Counted from the first letter of the stretch, positions 8,500 to 17,587 are shown. The stretch is 64,000 nt of DNA from an uncultured Alphaproteobacteria bacterium (GCA_902560725.1 CACEMR010000001.1:1-64000), one strand, 5' to 3'. Numbers and translations are program-made. The notes: a model not told the origin generated them from the sequence alone.

Positions 8500-8814
8500 C
8501 TATTCTGGGGCAATTTCTACTTCCAAACCATCAAGATCATCTGAAAGTGAAATTTGACATGATAACCTTGATTTTTCTGTAACATCAAATGCCTGATCAA
8601 GCATGGCTTCTTCATCTTCATCCATTTTATTTAAATTATTTCTCCATTTATCATCTATATAAACATGACATGTTGCACAGGCGCAGCAGCCTCCGCAAGA
8701 TGCTTCTATATCAAAACCATTATCTCTTAGAGTTTCCATTAATGTTAAATTAGAATCAAATTCTATTTCACTTTTCTCTCCAGATCTATTTGTAATTATT
8801 AATTTAGGCATCAA
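8500..8814 (-). CDS. [2Fe-2S] ferredoxin, adrenodoxin/FdVI type
   Basis: A 104-aa electron carrier with the plant/adrenodoxin-type ligand pattern C-x5-C-x2-C in SCGGCCACATCHVYID and the fourth Cys in SRLSCQISL. The two extra cysteines inside the loop are common in alphaproteobacterial FdVI-type proteins. The acidic helix MDEDEEAMLDQ fits docking to a reductase. It overlaps the upstream reductase gene by 4 nt (ATGA), which strongly suggests that the two form one redox pair. The downstream partner could be iron-sulfur assembly, a hydroxylase or heme A synthesis; ctaA lies just beyond the reductase. Confidence 0.9.
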   Translation of the reverse strand: MMPKLIITNRSGEKSEIEFDSNLTLMETLRDNGFDIEASCGGCCACATCHVYIDDKWRNNLNKMDEDEEAMLDQAFDVTEKSRLSCQISLSDDLDGLEVEIAPE

Positions 8815-9821
8815 ACACCTAACTTTTTGTGTAAGTCTTTTGAAGATGTTGTGTATCTAAAAATATTTTTTTTATCTGGAAAGCAGTATTTAAATACTCC
8901 TTGAGCCATTAAAGCTGACTCATGAAATCCAGATAATATAAGTTTTAATTTTCCAGGATACCAATTAATGTCTCCTATAGCAAAAATAGAAGGTGTAGAA
9001 GTTTCAAATTTCTCAGTATCAACTTTAATAAGATTTTCATGTAAATTTAGCCCCCAATCTGCAATTGGGCCTAATTCCATTTTTAGCCCAAAAAATGGGA
9101 GCAAATAATCAACTTCTATTTGAGATTTGTTTTCTTCATTTTCGTATTTAAGTTTTATTTTTTTACCTTTAGTCTCCAAAATCTCTTTAATTTGTCCTTT
9201 TATAAATTTCACTTTTCCAATTTTTTCTAATTCATGCATTTTAGATACTGAGTCAGGAGCAGCTCTAAATTCCTTTCTTCTATGTATCAAAGTTACATTA
9301 CAATCCTTAGAGAGTTCATTAGTCCAATCTAGGGCCGAGTCTCCCCCACCAGCTATTAAAAGATCTTTTCCAGTAAATTGTGATTTATTTCTTATTGCAT
9401 AAAAAACTTTTTTATTTTCATATTTTTCAATGTTTTCTATTGGAAGCTTTCGAGGAACAAAACTTCCTGCACCTGCAGCTACAACTATACATTTAGCCTC
9501 AACTTTTGTTCCAATACTGGTTTCTACTATCCAACCAAATTCTGTTTTAATAATTTTATCTACTTGCTGATTTAGATGAAATTTAGGCTTAAAAGGATTA
9601 ATTTGCTTAATTAATTCATCTGTGAGCTCCTGACCTGTAACTAAAGGTCTTGATGGAATGTCATATATAGGTTTTTCTGGGTATAGTTCTGCACACTGTC
9701 CTCCTACTTTATCAAGGTTATCAATTAATTGACAATGTATATTTAAAAGCCCTAATTCAAATACTGCGAACAATCCTACAGGTCCGGCACCAATTATTAC
9801 AACATCTGTCTTTTCTATCAT
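8811..9821 (-). CDS. Ferredoxin-NADP+ reductase, thioredoxin-reductase-like type
   Basis: This 336-aa flavoprotein has two Rossmann motifs, GAGPVGLFAVFELGLL (FAD, near residue 11) and GGGDSALDWTNELS (NADPH, about 158), and the C-terminal FAD element AIGDINWYPGKLKLILSGFHE. It lacks the CxxC active site of thioredoxin reductase (the site reads AGGGDSALDW), which identifies the FNR2 type that reduces ferredoxin. It overlaps the ferredoxin gene by 4 nt and diverges from ctaA across 53 nt. It is cytosolic and supplies reduced ferredoxin from NADPH. Confidence 0.88.
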   Translation of the reverse strand: MIEKTDVVIIGAGPVGLFAVFELGLLNIHCQLIDNLDKVGGQCAELYPEKPIYDIPSRPLVTGQELTDELIKQINPFKPKFHLNQQVDKIIKTEFGWIVETSIGTKVEAKCIVVAAGAGSFVPRKLPIENIEKYENKKVFYAIRNKSQFTGKDLLIAGGGDSALDWTNELSKDCNVTLIHRRKEFRAAPDSVSKMHELEKIGKVKFIKGQIKEILETKGKKIKLKYENEENKSQIEVDYLLPFFGLKMELGPIADWGLNLHENLIKVDTEKFETSTPSIFAIGDINWYPGKLKLILSGFHESALMAQGVFKYCFPDKKNIFRYTTSSKDLHKKLGV

Positions 9822-9874
9822 AAATGAAAAATAACAACTTTTTTTATTATTTCTAGAGATTATATATATTTTTA

Positions 9875-10930
9875 ATGAATTATCATAAAGTTCCAGAATA
9901 TTATAATCCAGCCGTTTATATATGGCTATTAACTATAACCGCAATGGTTTTGTTAATAATAGTTATTGGTGGTTTGACTAGATTAACTGAATCAGGATTA
10001 TCTATGACCGATTGGAGGCCAATACTTGGGATAATACCCCCTTTGAGTAAAGAAGATTGGATAATCTTATTTGAAATGTATAAACAAACACCAGAGTACA
10101 AAATAGTCAATAAGAACATGACTATAGATAACTTCAAATATATTTTTTGGTGGGAATGGTTCCATAGAATCTTTGCTAGATCAATTGGTATTGTTTTTTT
10201 AATACCTTTAATTTATTTTATTTTAAAAAAACAAATAAAAAAATCTTTATATAAAAAACTTTTAATTGTGTTTGTATTTGGATTAATTCAAGCATTTGTA
10301 GGTTGGTGGATGGTAAAAAGTGGCTTAACCGAAAATCCATATGTGAGTCCATATAGATTAACTTTTCATCTTCTAAATGCATTAATAATTTTCTCAATTT
10401 TGCTATGGATATCTATGGACTATAAATACACAACAAATATTAACTTTTTATCAAAACCTTTTAATTTAGATTTTTATATACTTTTATCAATTTTCCTGAT
10501 TTTTTTAACTATAGCATCAGGTGGTTTCATGGCTGGCACAAACTCGGGGCAATCGTTTAATACATTTCCATTAATGAATGGCAAATTTATACCTGATGAT
10601 TATTTAATATATGATTTAGGAATATATAATTTTTTTGAAAACACAGTTGCAATAAATTTTAATCATCGTTGGTTATCAATATTTGTTTTTTTTTATATTT
10701 TATTTGTTTGTTTTAAGTTTATTAAATTTGATAATAGACATATTCCGAGAGTTCTTGTTTATCTAATTATTTTTTTTCTAACTTTGCAAGTTATATTAGG
10801 AATAGTTACTTTGTTAAGCAATGTTTATTTGCCAATAGCTAGTATGCATCAAACAAATTCAGTACTACTATTATCAACTTTGTTAATTAGTTATCATCAA
10901 TTTAAAATTAGAAAGGTTAAAAATGACTAA
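9875..10930 (+). CDS. ctaA: Heme A synthase (CtaA/COX15, type 2)
   Basis: A 351-aa inner-membrane protein with eight likely membrane helices. It oxidises the C8 methyl of heme O to a formyl group, making heme A for aa3-type cytochrome oxidase. The first-helix motif GGLTRLTESGLSMTDW and four conserved histidine sites (EWFHRIF, LTFHLLNA, NFNHRWLS, SMHQTNS) are all visible, as expected for the heme-binding four-helix bundles. The long form without the CxxxC pair of Bacillus CtaA matches alphaproteobacterial COX15. The next gene overlaps its end by 8 nt. Confidence 0.93.
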   Translation: MNYHKVPEYYNPAVYIWLLTITAMVLLIIVIGGLTRLTESGLSMTDWRPILGIIPPLSKEDWIILFEMYKQTPEYKIVNKNMTIDNFKYIFWWEWFHRIFARSIGIVFLIPLIYFILKKQIKKSLYKKLLIVFVFGLIQAFVGWWMVKSGLTENPYVSPYRLTFHLLNALIIFSILLWISMDYKYTTNINFLSKPFNLDFYILLSIFLIFLTIASGGFMAGTNSGQSFNTFPLMNGKFIPDDYLIYDLGIYNFFENTVAINFNHRWLSIFVFFYILFVCFKFIKFDNRHIPRVLVYLIIFFLTLQVILGIVTLLSNVYLPIASMHQTNSVLLLSTLLISYHQFKIRKVKND

Positions 10931-11648
10931 CAAGAAAATTTTTGTTTTTGGAGGAACAGGATCAATAGGTAAAGCTTTATCAATAAAACTTAAAGAAGGA
11001 GGTTATGATCCAATAATTATTGCAAGAAATGAAGAAGATTTGAAAGATATATCTGAAAAAATAAATTGTGAATACAAAGTGTGTGATATTTTAGATTTTC
11101 AGAGAGTCAAACAAATTTCTGATGAGTATAAGGATCAAATATCTGGTATTGCATATTGTGTAGGGTCAATAAACCTTAAACCACTTAAGATGGCAAAAGA
11201 TGAAGATTTTATTAATGCTTTTAAAATTAATACTTTAGGAGCAATAAACGCAATAAAGTTTAACCAAGAAACTCTAGCTAAAAACAAAGGAAGTGTTTTA
11301 CTTTTTTCAACAATAGCAGTTAAACAGGGTTTTACTAATCATACTATAGTATCTACAGCAAAAGGTGCTATTGAGGGTTTAACATTAAGCTTAGCTGCTG
11401 AATTTGCGCCTAAAATAAAAGTAAATTGTATAGCGCCAAGTTTAACTGACGCAAAAATGACACAAAAACTTATTAATAATGAAGCTATTAAAAAAGCTAT
11501 AGAAAATATGCACCCCCTACCTAAAATTGGATCTGGTGAAGATTTCTCAGATATTGGAAGTTTTTTACTTAGTGATAAAAACAATTGGATTACTGGTCAA
11601 ATATTCCATATAGATGGTGGTAGATCATCGCTAAGAATTAAATCGTGA
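10923..11648 (+). CDS. SDR-family protein lacking the catalytic tyrosine
   Basis: The 241-aa protein has a short-chain dehydrogenase fold: cofactor loop GGTGSIGKA at residue 10, N103, S129 and K147. The residue four before the lysine, Tyr in active SDRs, is V143 (NHTIVSTAKGAIEG). The rest is intact, including the IAPSLTDAKMT loop and C-terminal ITGQIFHIDGG, so it is not decayed. Related Tyr-less SDRs seem widespread in alphaproteobacteria. It overlaps ctaA by 8 nt and the next gene by 4 nt. A role as a reductase with different chemistry or as a nucleotide-binding protein is open. Confidence 0.8.
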   Translation: MTNKKIFVFGGTGSIGKALSIKLKEGGYDPIIIARNEEDLKDISEKINCEYKVCDILDFQRVKQISDEYKDQISGIAYCVGSINLKPLKMAKDEDFINAFKINTLGAINAIKFNQETLAKNKGSVLLFSTIAVKQGFTNHTIVSTAKGAIEGLTLSLAAEFAPKIKVNCIAPSLTDAKMTQKLINNEAIKKAIENMHPLPKIGSGEDFSDIGSFLLSDKNNWITGQIFHIDGGRSSLRIKS

Positions 11649-12328
11649 AATATTTTTTTATTATATGTCTGAGTTTATTTTCATTTAGTGTTTTTTGTCA
11701 ACCATTTCCAATTCCTGAAGATAAAGAAGTGACATTTGATGTTGTAAGAAAAAAGAAAATAATTGGAAATTTAAATACAAAATTCATAGAAAGTGAAAAA
11801 GATTTAATCTTACATTCTGTTTTAAATATTGATGTTAAAATTTTGTTTATTCCTGCATACAGTTTTTTTCAAGAAACGAAAGAAACATGGATAGATGGTG
11901 AGTTTGTAGAGATAAATGGATTTACTGATTTTGAAGATGATAGAGAATACAAAATTTTAGGTAAAGATAGTGACGATTTTTTTATTGCTAGTGGTATGGA
12001 TGGAGAATTAAAATTAGATAAAAATATAGTTCCACTGAATTATTGGAATATAGCAATGTTAAATGAAAAGGAAGTTTTTGATACTCAAAAAGGTATTGTA
12101 AGAAAAATAAAAGTTAAGCAACTTGAAGATGAAAAAATTAAAATTAATGATAAAAATATATTAGCAAATAAATATGTTTTTAATGCATCTAAAAATCCAA
12201 AGGATAAAGGACCCTTCCCAGAATATACACTATGGTATTACAATAATGAATTAATTAAAATGGAATTTATTAATCCAAAAGATAAAAAAAATGTAATTAA
12301 AATTATTCGTAATGATTGGAGTCAATAA
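11645..12328 (+). CDS. Exported DUF6134/DUF3108-like protein
   Basis: This 227-aa protein starts at GTG, overlapping the SDR stop by 4 nt, and has a signal peptide (MKYFFIICLSLFSFSVFCQP), so it is probably periplasmic. After the signal the pattern EVTFDVVRKKKIIGNLNTKF is followed by beta-rich sequence resembling uncharacterised alphaproteobacterial DUF6134-type proteins (VRILFIPAYxF-like segment: VKILFIPAYSFFQETKETW). No catalytic motif is apparent. It sits between two SDR genes in a tight operon behind ctaA, but nothing ties it to heme A biochemically. Confidence 0.6.
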   Translation: MKYFFIICLSLFSFSVFCQPFPIPEDKEVTFDVVRKKKIIGNLNTKFIESEKDLILHSVLNIDVKILFIPAYSFFQETKETWIDGEFVEINGFTDFEDDREYKILGKDSDDFFIASGMDGELKLDKNIVPLNYWNIAMLNEKEVFDTQKGIVRKIKVKQLEDEKIKINDKNILANKYVFNASKNPKDKGPFPEYTLWYYNNELIKMEFINPKDKKNVIKIIRNDWSQ

Positions 12329-13087
12329 TTGCAAACAATATGGATTACGGGAGGTTCATCAGGTATTGGATTAGCTGTAGCAAAAAAATTTATTAACGAA
12401 AATTGGCGCGTTATAATATCTTCAAGAAATGAAAACAATTTAGAAGAGGCCATAAAAAAAATAGAAGAAGAGACAAACAAAAAAAATATTTTTGCGATAA
12501 AGTGTGATGTTTCAAAATATGAAGATGTAAAGAAAACAATTAATGAGATTGAAAAAAACATTGCTCCAATTGACATTGCTTTGCTAAATGCTGCTGCTTA
12601 TTCTCCAAATAAAACTCAAGATTTTGATATAAAAAATTATGAGTTATTAATTGAAGTTAATCTGAATGGAACTTTAAATTGTATTGATGTCTTAAAAGAA
12701 TTTATGAAAAATAGAAACAATCACATAGCTATTGTTTCCTCACCTGTAGGTTTTAGAGGAATGCCAACTGCTGGAGCATATGGAATGACTAAAGCTGCAC
12801 AATTAAATTTGGCTGAAAGTTTATATTTTGATTTCAAAAAACTAGATATTAAAGTAAGTGTAATTAATCCAGGTTTTATAGATACAGAGTCTACAAGACT
12901 AAACTCATTTAAAATGCCTTTTTTAAAATCAGCTAATTATGCTGCTGATAAAATTTTTTATGGATTGACTAATAAATATAAATTTGAAATTTATTTTCCT
13001 TTCATATTAGTATTTTTAGTAAAAATAATGAGAGTCCTTCCTTTAAAAATTTATTCTTTTATATGGAAAAAACTCGGTAATTTTTAA
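12329..13087 (+). CDS. Short-chain dehydrogenase/reductase
   Basis: A 252-aa classical SDR with cofactor motif TGGSSGIG at residue 7, the NAA element (LLNAAAYS) and the triad S137/138-Y151-K155 (GAYGMTK). It starts with TTG directly after the preceding stop; the glycine-rich loop begins at residue 7, leaving no room for a later start. The C-terminus has hydrophobic stretches (YFPFILVFLVKIMRVLPLK), suggesting membrane association as in SDRs that act on lipids. It converges with pfkA, overlapping by 4 nt. The substrate is unknown. Confidence 0.85.
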   Translation: MQTIWITGGSSGIGLAVAKKFINENWRVIISSRNENNLEEAIKKIEEETNKKNIFAIKCDVSKYEDVKKTINEIEKNIAPIDIALLNAAAYSPNKTQDFDIKNYELLIEVNLNGTLNCIDVLKEFMKNRNNHIAIVSSPVGFRGMPTAGAYGMTKAAQLNLAESLYFDFKKLDIKVSVINPGFIDTESTRLNSFKMPFLKSANYAADKIFYGLTNKYKFEIYFPFILVFLVKIMRVLPLKIYSFIWKKLGNF

Positions 13088-14169
13088 TTTAATTCTCCGA
13101 TATATATACCAAGCCCTTTTGCTACCTTAATTAATGGATCATTCTTTTGTATTGTTTTTGAAAATCCAGCAATTTGATTGAGAGGAAGATCTTGAACGCC
13201 TCTATCTTTCCAAACCACTACTCTATTAAATTTTTTCTTAGCTATTAAATCTACTGCATAAACCCCAAATGCACTTGCGATTAATCTATCTCTATGTGTT
13301 GGTTGTGCACCTCTTTGTACGTGGCCTAGAACAGTTACTCTAGTCTCAGAATTTGTAATTTTATAAATTTCATCACCAAGATAATTACCTATTCCACCAA
13401 GTCTTACTTCTCCATCAACGTATTTAACAGTAGCTTTTTTTCCATTTTCTTTTTTAACTGCTTCAGCAACTACTATAAGAGCATGATTTCTACCCTTGGA
13501 CCTTAAAGACTCAATATGCTTAGCAATTGCATTTATTGAATATGGAATTTCTGGAATAAGAATAATGTCAGCACCACCAGCAATACCAGCATTTAAAGCA
13601 ATATGTCCTGCATCTCTTCCCATAACTTCAAGTATCATTACTCTTCTATGACTAGCAGCTGTTGGTTGCAACATATCAAGGGCATTGGTAGCTACATCAA
13701 CTGCAGTGTCATAACCAATAGATAATTCGTTATTTTTTACATCATTATCTATGGTTTTAGGAATGCCAACAAAGTTTATATTACCCTTTTTTGTAAGGCT
13801 TTGAAGAATTTTTAAACTTCCATCACCCCCTATGCCGATTAAAGCATCAATTCCTATTTTTTTAAAATTTTCAATTATAATATCTGTAGAATCTATTTTT
13901 TTTCCATCTCTTAGAAATTTTTTAAATGGGTTGCCTTTATTATTAGACCCTAAGAAAGTGCCTCCCATTCTCATTAAGTTACCATCGAAATTATTTGGTT
14001 CAAGTTTAAGTATATCCAAAGGCTCTCTCAATAATCCTAAAGTTCCATCCTTGATCCCGTAAACTTCCCATTTATATTTGCTGTAAGCTCTTAATGTTAC
14101 AGCTCTTATTACAGCATTTAAACCAGCACAATCTCCACCGCTTGTCAAAATTGCTATTTTTTTTATCAC
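13084..14169 (-). CDS. pfkA: 6-phosphofructokinase
   Basis: The 361-aa enzyme phosphorylates fructose 6-phosphate. GGDCAGLNAVIRAV lies at the N-terminus, GGDGS at 114-118, PKTIDND at 137-143 (D140-area catalytic base) and MGRDAGHIAL further on. In this superfamily Gly at the GGDG(S/T) position goes with ATP use and Asp with pyrophosphate, while Lys in PKTIDND is frequent in PPi enzymes. This protein combines Gly with Lys, as in actinomycete-type group III ATP enzymes, so ATP is favoured but PPi is not excluded. With pyk in this window it suggests an Embden-Meyerhof route, unlike many SAR11 genomes. Confidence 0.88.
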   Translation of the reverse strand: MIKKIAILTSGGDCAGLNAVIRAVTLRAYSKYKWEVYGIKDGTLGLLREPLDILKLEPNNFDGNLMRMGGTFLGSNNKGNPFKKFLRDGKKIDSTDIIIENFKKIGIDALIGIGGDGSLKILQSLTKKGNINFVGIPKTIDNDVKNNELSIGYDTAVDVATNALDMLQPTAASHRRVMILEVMGRDAGHIALNAGIAGGADIILIPEIPYSINAIAKHIESLRSKGRNHALIVVAEAVKKENGKKATVKYVDGEVRLGGIGNYLGDEIYKITNSETRVTVLGHVQRGAQPTHRDRLIASAFGVYAVDLIAKKKFNRVVVWKDRGVQDLPLNQIAGFSKTIQKNDPLIKVAKGLGIYIGELN

Positions 14170-14213
14170 ATGCCGTTTATATACTAATATTATATTTATA
14201 ATTATTTTTTTTC

Positions 14214-14414
14214 ATGGAAGACACAAATAAACTATTGGAAGTTCTAAAAAATTATGAGCAAGAACATAGGGATCTAGATGAAATTCTTATTCAGCTTCAA
14301 GAAAAAAATACAGTTGATTTATTACAAATACAAAGACTCAAGAAAAGAAAACTAGTATTAAAAGATAAAATTATTGATATAAAAAATAAATTAGAACCAG
14401 ATATAATTGCTTAA
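14214..14414 (+). CDS. YdcH-family small protein (DUF465)
   Basis: A 66-aa, highly charged helical protein with the DUF465 pattern EHRDLDEILIQL...QIQRLKKRKLVLKDKI. The family is widespread in proteobacteria as a small helical-hairpin protein of unknown function. It lies between the divergent pfkA start and the convergent coq9, whose stop it overlaps by 4 nt. The upstream 44 nt is AT-rich with no clear promoter. Confidence 0.8.
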   Translation: MEDTNKLLEVLKNYEQEHRDLDEILIQLQEKNTVDLLQIQRLKKRKLVLKDKIIDIKNKLEPDIIA

Positions 14415-15040
14415 TTAAATAATCCTTTAAGAATTATTGGTAAATTATCTTTAATAAATGAAAATCTATTTTTTAATTTTGGTATATTTGATATTCTGTT
14501 TAAATTTTTATCAATATTTACCTCTGCTTCTTGAAAATCTTTATTAAATAATACAAAAAGTGCATTTGTGTAGATAATAGCAAGGGTTATTCTTTTTGTA
14601 TAAAAATTAAAATCTACAGAATTATCACCAGCTAAATACCACATGCTATCTACACTTTTGTATAAATTTTTTTTCATTATTTTCACATTTTGAGGAATCA
14701 ATAGATGATAAAATGTTTTTTTAAAAAAGATTTTGTCTTTATTAATTATAGTCATTCTATTAATTAAAATTAACTTAATTCTTTTATTTATCGGAAAATT
14801 AATAATATTAATTTTATTTATTTTATCTTCAAGAATTGAATTTAGATTTTCTAAAGAAAAATTAATTATTTCTTTGTAGTTATTATTAAAAAAATAGACT
14901 AAGTCAGATTTACTAACACCTTGTTTAATTAATTTATTTAAAATTTTTTCTGACCAACCATAATTTCTAACAATTGTTTTAGTTTTTTCTAAAATTATTA
15001 ATTTTTTTTTTATATTAATTTTATTTTGTTGTTTTTTCAT
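14411..15040 (-). CDS. COQ9-family ubiquinone biosynthesis protein
   Basis: The 209-aa protein matches COQ9, a TetR-like-fold lipid-binding protein that presents ubiquinone intermediates to COQ7 hydroxylase. The family signature is clear in the C-terminal half: SMWYLAGDNSVDFNFYTKR followed by an amphipathic segment (TLAIIYTNALFVLF-like), and NYGWSEKILNKLIKQG near the start. It starts inside the deformylase gene (20-nt overlap), indicating coupled translation. Lys/Asn/Ile richness makes the N-terminal half look poorly conserved. It acts at the inner membrane. Confidence 0.8.
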   Translation of the reverse strand: MKKQQNKINIKKKLIILEKTKTIVRNYGWSEKILNKLIKQGVSKSDLVYFFNNNYKEIINFSLENLNSILEDKINKINIINFPINKRIKLILINRMTIINKDKIFFKKTFYHLLIPQNVKIMKKNLYKSVDSMWYLAGDNSVDFNFYTKRITLAIIYTNALFVLFNKDFQEAEVNIDKNLNRISNIPKLKNRFSFIKDNLPIILKGLFN

Positions 15041-15551
15041 TTTTCCAATACTCTATAATTTCTTTTTCAAATCCAAAAGCTTTCTTATCAGCCAGTCTTT
15101 CTGTATATAAAATCCCTTCGAGATGATCTATTTCATGCTGAATAACTCTAGCGTGTAATCCTTCAACTTCATTATCAATTTTATTTCCATCAATATCAAA
15201 ACCAGTATATCTTATTTTTTTATACCTTGTAACCAGTCCTTGCATTCCTGGTATAGATAAGCATCCCTCCCAGTCATTTTCTTTTTCATCTCCTAAGGTT
15301 TTGTAAATTGGGTTTATTAGAGGGGTAATTTTTATTTTTTCTTTTTCTTCTATGTCTGGATTCCTAAAAATAATGACTCTTTTAGACAAATGAACTTGAG
15401 GAGCTGCTAGACCAATGCCATTGTAATCAATCATGGTTTCGGACATATCATAAATCATTTTTTTAAGAATATCTGTCGAAAATTCTTTTATATCAGTACA
15501 TTTTTTCAATAATACTGGATGGCCAATTTTTGCAATTTTTAATATAGACAC
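15021..15551 (-). CDS. def: Peptide deformylase
   Basis: This 176-aa metalloenzyme removes the formyl group from nascent proteins. All three motifs are present: GIGLAAPQ, WEGCLSIPG (Cys metal ligand) and QHEIDHLEG (two His ligands and catalytic Glu). It heads a two-gene unit with coq9, which it overlaps by 20 nt. Unlike the common arrangement, no methionyl-tRNA formyltransferase gene is adjacent. Confidence 0.96.
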   Translation of the reverse strand: MSILKIAKIGHPVLLKKCTDIKEFSTDILKKMIYDMSETMIDYNGIGLAAPQVHLSKRVIIFRNPDIEEKEKIKITPLINPIYKTLGDEKENDWEGCLSIPGMQGLVTRYKKIRYTGFDIDGNKIDNEVEGLHARVIQHEIDHLEGILYTERLADKKAFGFEKEIIEYWKNEKTTK

Positions 15552-15610
15552 TAAGTAAATATATAATTCTTTTTTTTAATTATACCATTGTAATTATTAA
15601 TTATATGTAT

Positions 15611-15638
15611 TTGCAAAAAAAATCACTTTGTGATACTA
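15611..15638 (+). promoter_or_regulatory. Possible rpsU promoter
   Basis: TTGCAA (15611-15616) precedes an extended -10-like TGTGATACT (15629-15637) with a short 15-nt spacer, in the 97-nt gap before rpsU. Only moderately consensus-like. Confidence 0.25.
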
Positions 15639-15648
15639 CCCCGGCACA

Positions 15649-15846
15649 ATGACATTAACTGTAAATGTAAAAGATAATAACGTCGAACAAGCTATACGCA
15701 GCCTGAAAAAAAAGATGCAACGTGAAGGTCTTTACAAAGAGATGAAATTGAGAAAGCATTACGAAAAACCTTGTTTAAAAAGAGCTAGGGAAAAAGAAGA
15801 AAATATACGAAGAGCAAGAAAAACTGCAAAAAGAAGTAACGATTAA
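15649..15846 (+). CDS. rpsU: Small-subunit ribosomal protein bS21
   Basis: A 65-aa, very basic protein with the S21 pattern [30 protein letters not shown] and an Arg/Lys-rich tail. It helps the 30S subunit engage mRNA. It is transcribed alone; its stop overlaps the convergent pntB stop by 4 nt. Confidence 0.96.
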   Translation: MTLTVNVKDNNVEQAIRSLKKKMQREGLYKEMKLRKHYEKPCLKRAREKEENIRRARKTAKRSND

Positions 15847-17237
15847 GCAGATAAGCTTTTTACTATATCCTCACACATTTTTTTTGCATCTCCAAATAAC
15901 ATAGTAGTATTATCTCTATAAAACAACTCGTTATCCACACCTGAGTAACCAGTAGCCATAGATCTTTTTACAAATAAAACACTTTGTGATTTTTCAACAT
16001 CAAGTATTGGCATTCCATAAATTGGTGACGACTCATCTGTTTTTGCTGCTGGATTTGTTACATCATTAGCACCTATAACAAAAGATACCTCTGTCATTGG
16101 AAAATCATGATTTATTTCATCTAATTCTAAAACTTCTTCATATGGTACATTAGCTTCTGCTAATAACACATTCATGTGACCAGGCATTCTGCCGGCTACA
16201 GGATGTATTGCATATCTAACCTCTATACCTTCTTTTTTTAAAATATCACCCATCTCTCTCAACGCATGTTGAGCTTGCGCTACTGCCATTCCATAACCAG
16301 GAACAATAATTACTGAGTCAGCATTTTTCATTATGTAAGCAGCATCTTCTGCATTACCTTGTTTTACAATTTTATCAGAATTATCTTTATTTGAACTACT
16401 CTCTTGCTCGCCTCCAAAGCCTCCTAAGACAACATTGATAATTGATCTATTCATTCCTTTACTCATTATGTAACTTAATATTGCACCGGATGCCCCAACA
16501 AGCGCACCAGTTATAATCAAAAGATTATTACTTAAAGTAAATCCTATTCCACAAGCTGCCCAACCTGAGTAAGAATTTAACATAGAAACTACAACAGGCA
16601 TGTCAGCACCCCCAATTGGAATTACAACTAAGAAACCTAGTAATATTGAAATAACAACTATTGTCCAAAAAATTATTGGTGATTGATTAATAACAAACAA
16701 AACAATTAGAAAAAGAATAAGCAGAAAAATCAACGCATTAATAAGATGTTGAAACTTAAATACTAAAGGTTTGCCAGAAATTGTTCCTTGTAACTTTCCA
16801 AAAGCCAATACTGAACCTGAGAAGGTAATTGCACCAATAAACGTCCCTATACTCATTTCAACTAAACTAGCAATTTTGATAGATCCAATTTTACCTATAT
16901 TAAAAGCAACAGGATCATAAAATGCAGCAGCAGCAACAAAAACAGCTGCTAATCCAACTAAGCTATGAAACGCTGCTACTAATTGAGGTAATGCAGTCAT
17001 TTCTATTCTCAAAGCTATAAATGAGCCGATGGCACCACCAATTAATATAGCGGCTCCAATTTCATAATAGCTTAGAACTGATTTAAACATCAAAGTTGTA
17101 AACACTGCAATAATCATACCGATCATACCAAAAATATTACCCATTCTTGAAGACTCAGGATGAGATAAACCTCTAAGGGCAAAGATAAATAATAACGCAG
17201 AAATTAAATATAATATAGCAACAATGTTAGAAGACAT
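15843..17237 (-). CDS. pntB: NAD(P) transhydrogenase beta subunit
   Basis: The 464-aa subunit carries the NADP(H)-binding domain III and most of the proton channel of the transhydrogenase, which uses the proton gradient to make NADPH from NADH. About nine membrane helices occupy residues 1-260, followed by the nucleotide domain with [16 protein letters not shown] and [18 protein letters not shown]. Its start abuts pntAB by one shared base. The cluster pepF-ABC1-pntAA-pntAB-pntB is continuous on the minus strand. Confidence 0.96.
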   Translation of the reverse strand: MSSNIVAILYLISALLFIFALRGLSHPESSRMGNIFGMIGMIIAVFTTLMFKSVLSYYEIGAAILIGGAIGSFIALRIEMTALPQLVAAFHSLVGLAAVFVAAAAFYDPVAFNIGKIGSIKIASLVEMSIGTFIGAITFSGSVLAFGKLQGTISGKPLVFKFQHLINALIFLLILFLIVLFVINQSPIIFWTIVVISILLGFLVVIPIGGADMPVVVSMLNSYSGWAACGIGFTLSNNLLIITGALVGASGAILSYIMSKGMNRSIINVVLGGFGGEQESSSNKDNSDKIVKQGNAEDAAYIMKNADSVIIVPGYGMAVAQAQHALREMGDILKKEGIEVRYAIHPVAGRMPGHMNVLLAEANVPYEEVLELDEINHDFPMTEVSFVIGANDVTNPAAKTDESSPIYGMPILDVEKSQSVLFVKRSMATGYSGVDNELFYRDNTTMLFGDAKKMCEDIVKSLSA

Positions 17238-17587
17238 TATTCTTTTTCCTTCGTTTTTTTAGTTTTTTTCTTAAACATTGAAAGCATTCGATATGTTACC
17301 AAAAAGCCACCAAAAATATTAACTGAAGCTAATACAACTCCTATTAAACCAAATATTTTAGATGTATCAAAACCTTGAGGTCCAGCCGCTAGTATTGCTC
17401 CAACTATAATCACACTTGATATTGCATTTGTCACACCCATCAAAGGACTATGTAAAGCAGGGGTAACTGACCAAACTACATAATATCCAATAATACAAGC
17501 TAAGAAAAATACGGTTAACCCGATAACAAAAACTTCTGACGAATGTGCTTCCATATTATTTAAATTGCTCCAATCTAACTTCTCCAT
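17237..17587 (-). CDS. pntAB: NAD(P) transhydrogenase alpha subunit, membrane part
   Basis: This small subunit carries three membrane helices; separate alpha halves are the three-gene form known from Rhodospirillum. The ORF from 17587 overlaps pntAA by 32 nt. The internal ATG at codon 12 (17554, MEAHSSEVFVIG) would start 1 nt after the pntAA stop and is the more likely start. TPALHSPLMGVTNAISSVIIVG is the conserved core. Confidence 0.9.
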   Translation of the reverse strand: MEKLDWSNLNNMEAHSSEVFVIGLTVFFLACIIGYYVVWSVTPALHSPLMGVTNAISSVIIVGAILAAGPQGFDTSKIFGLIGVVLASVNIFGGFLVTYRMLSMFKKKTKKTKEKE

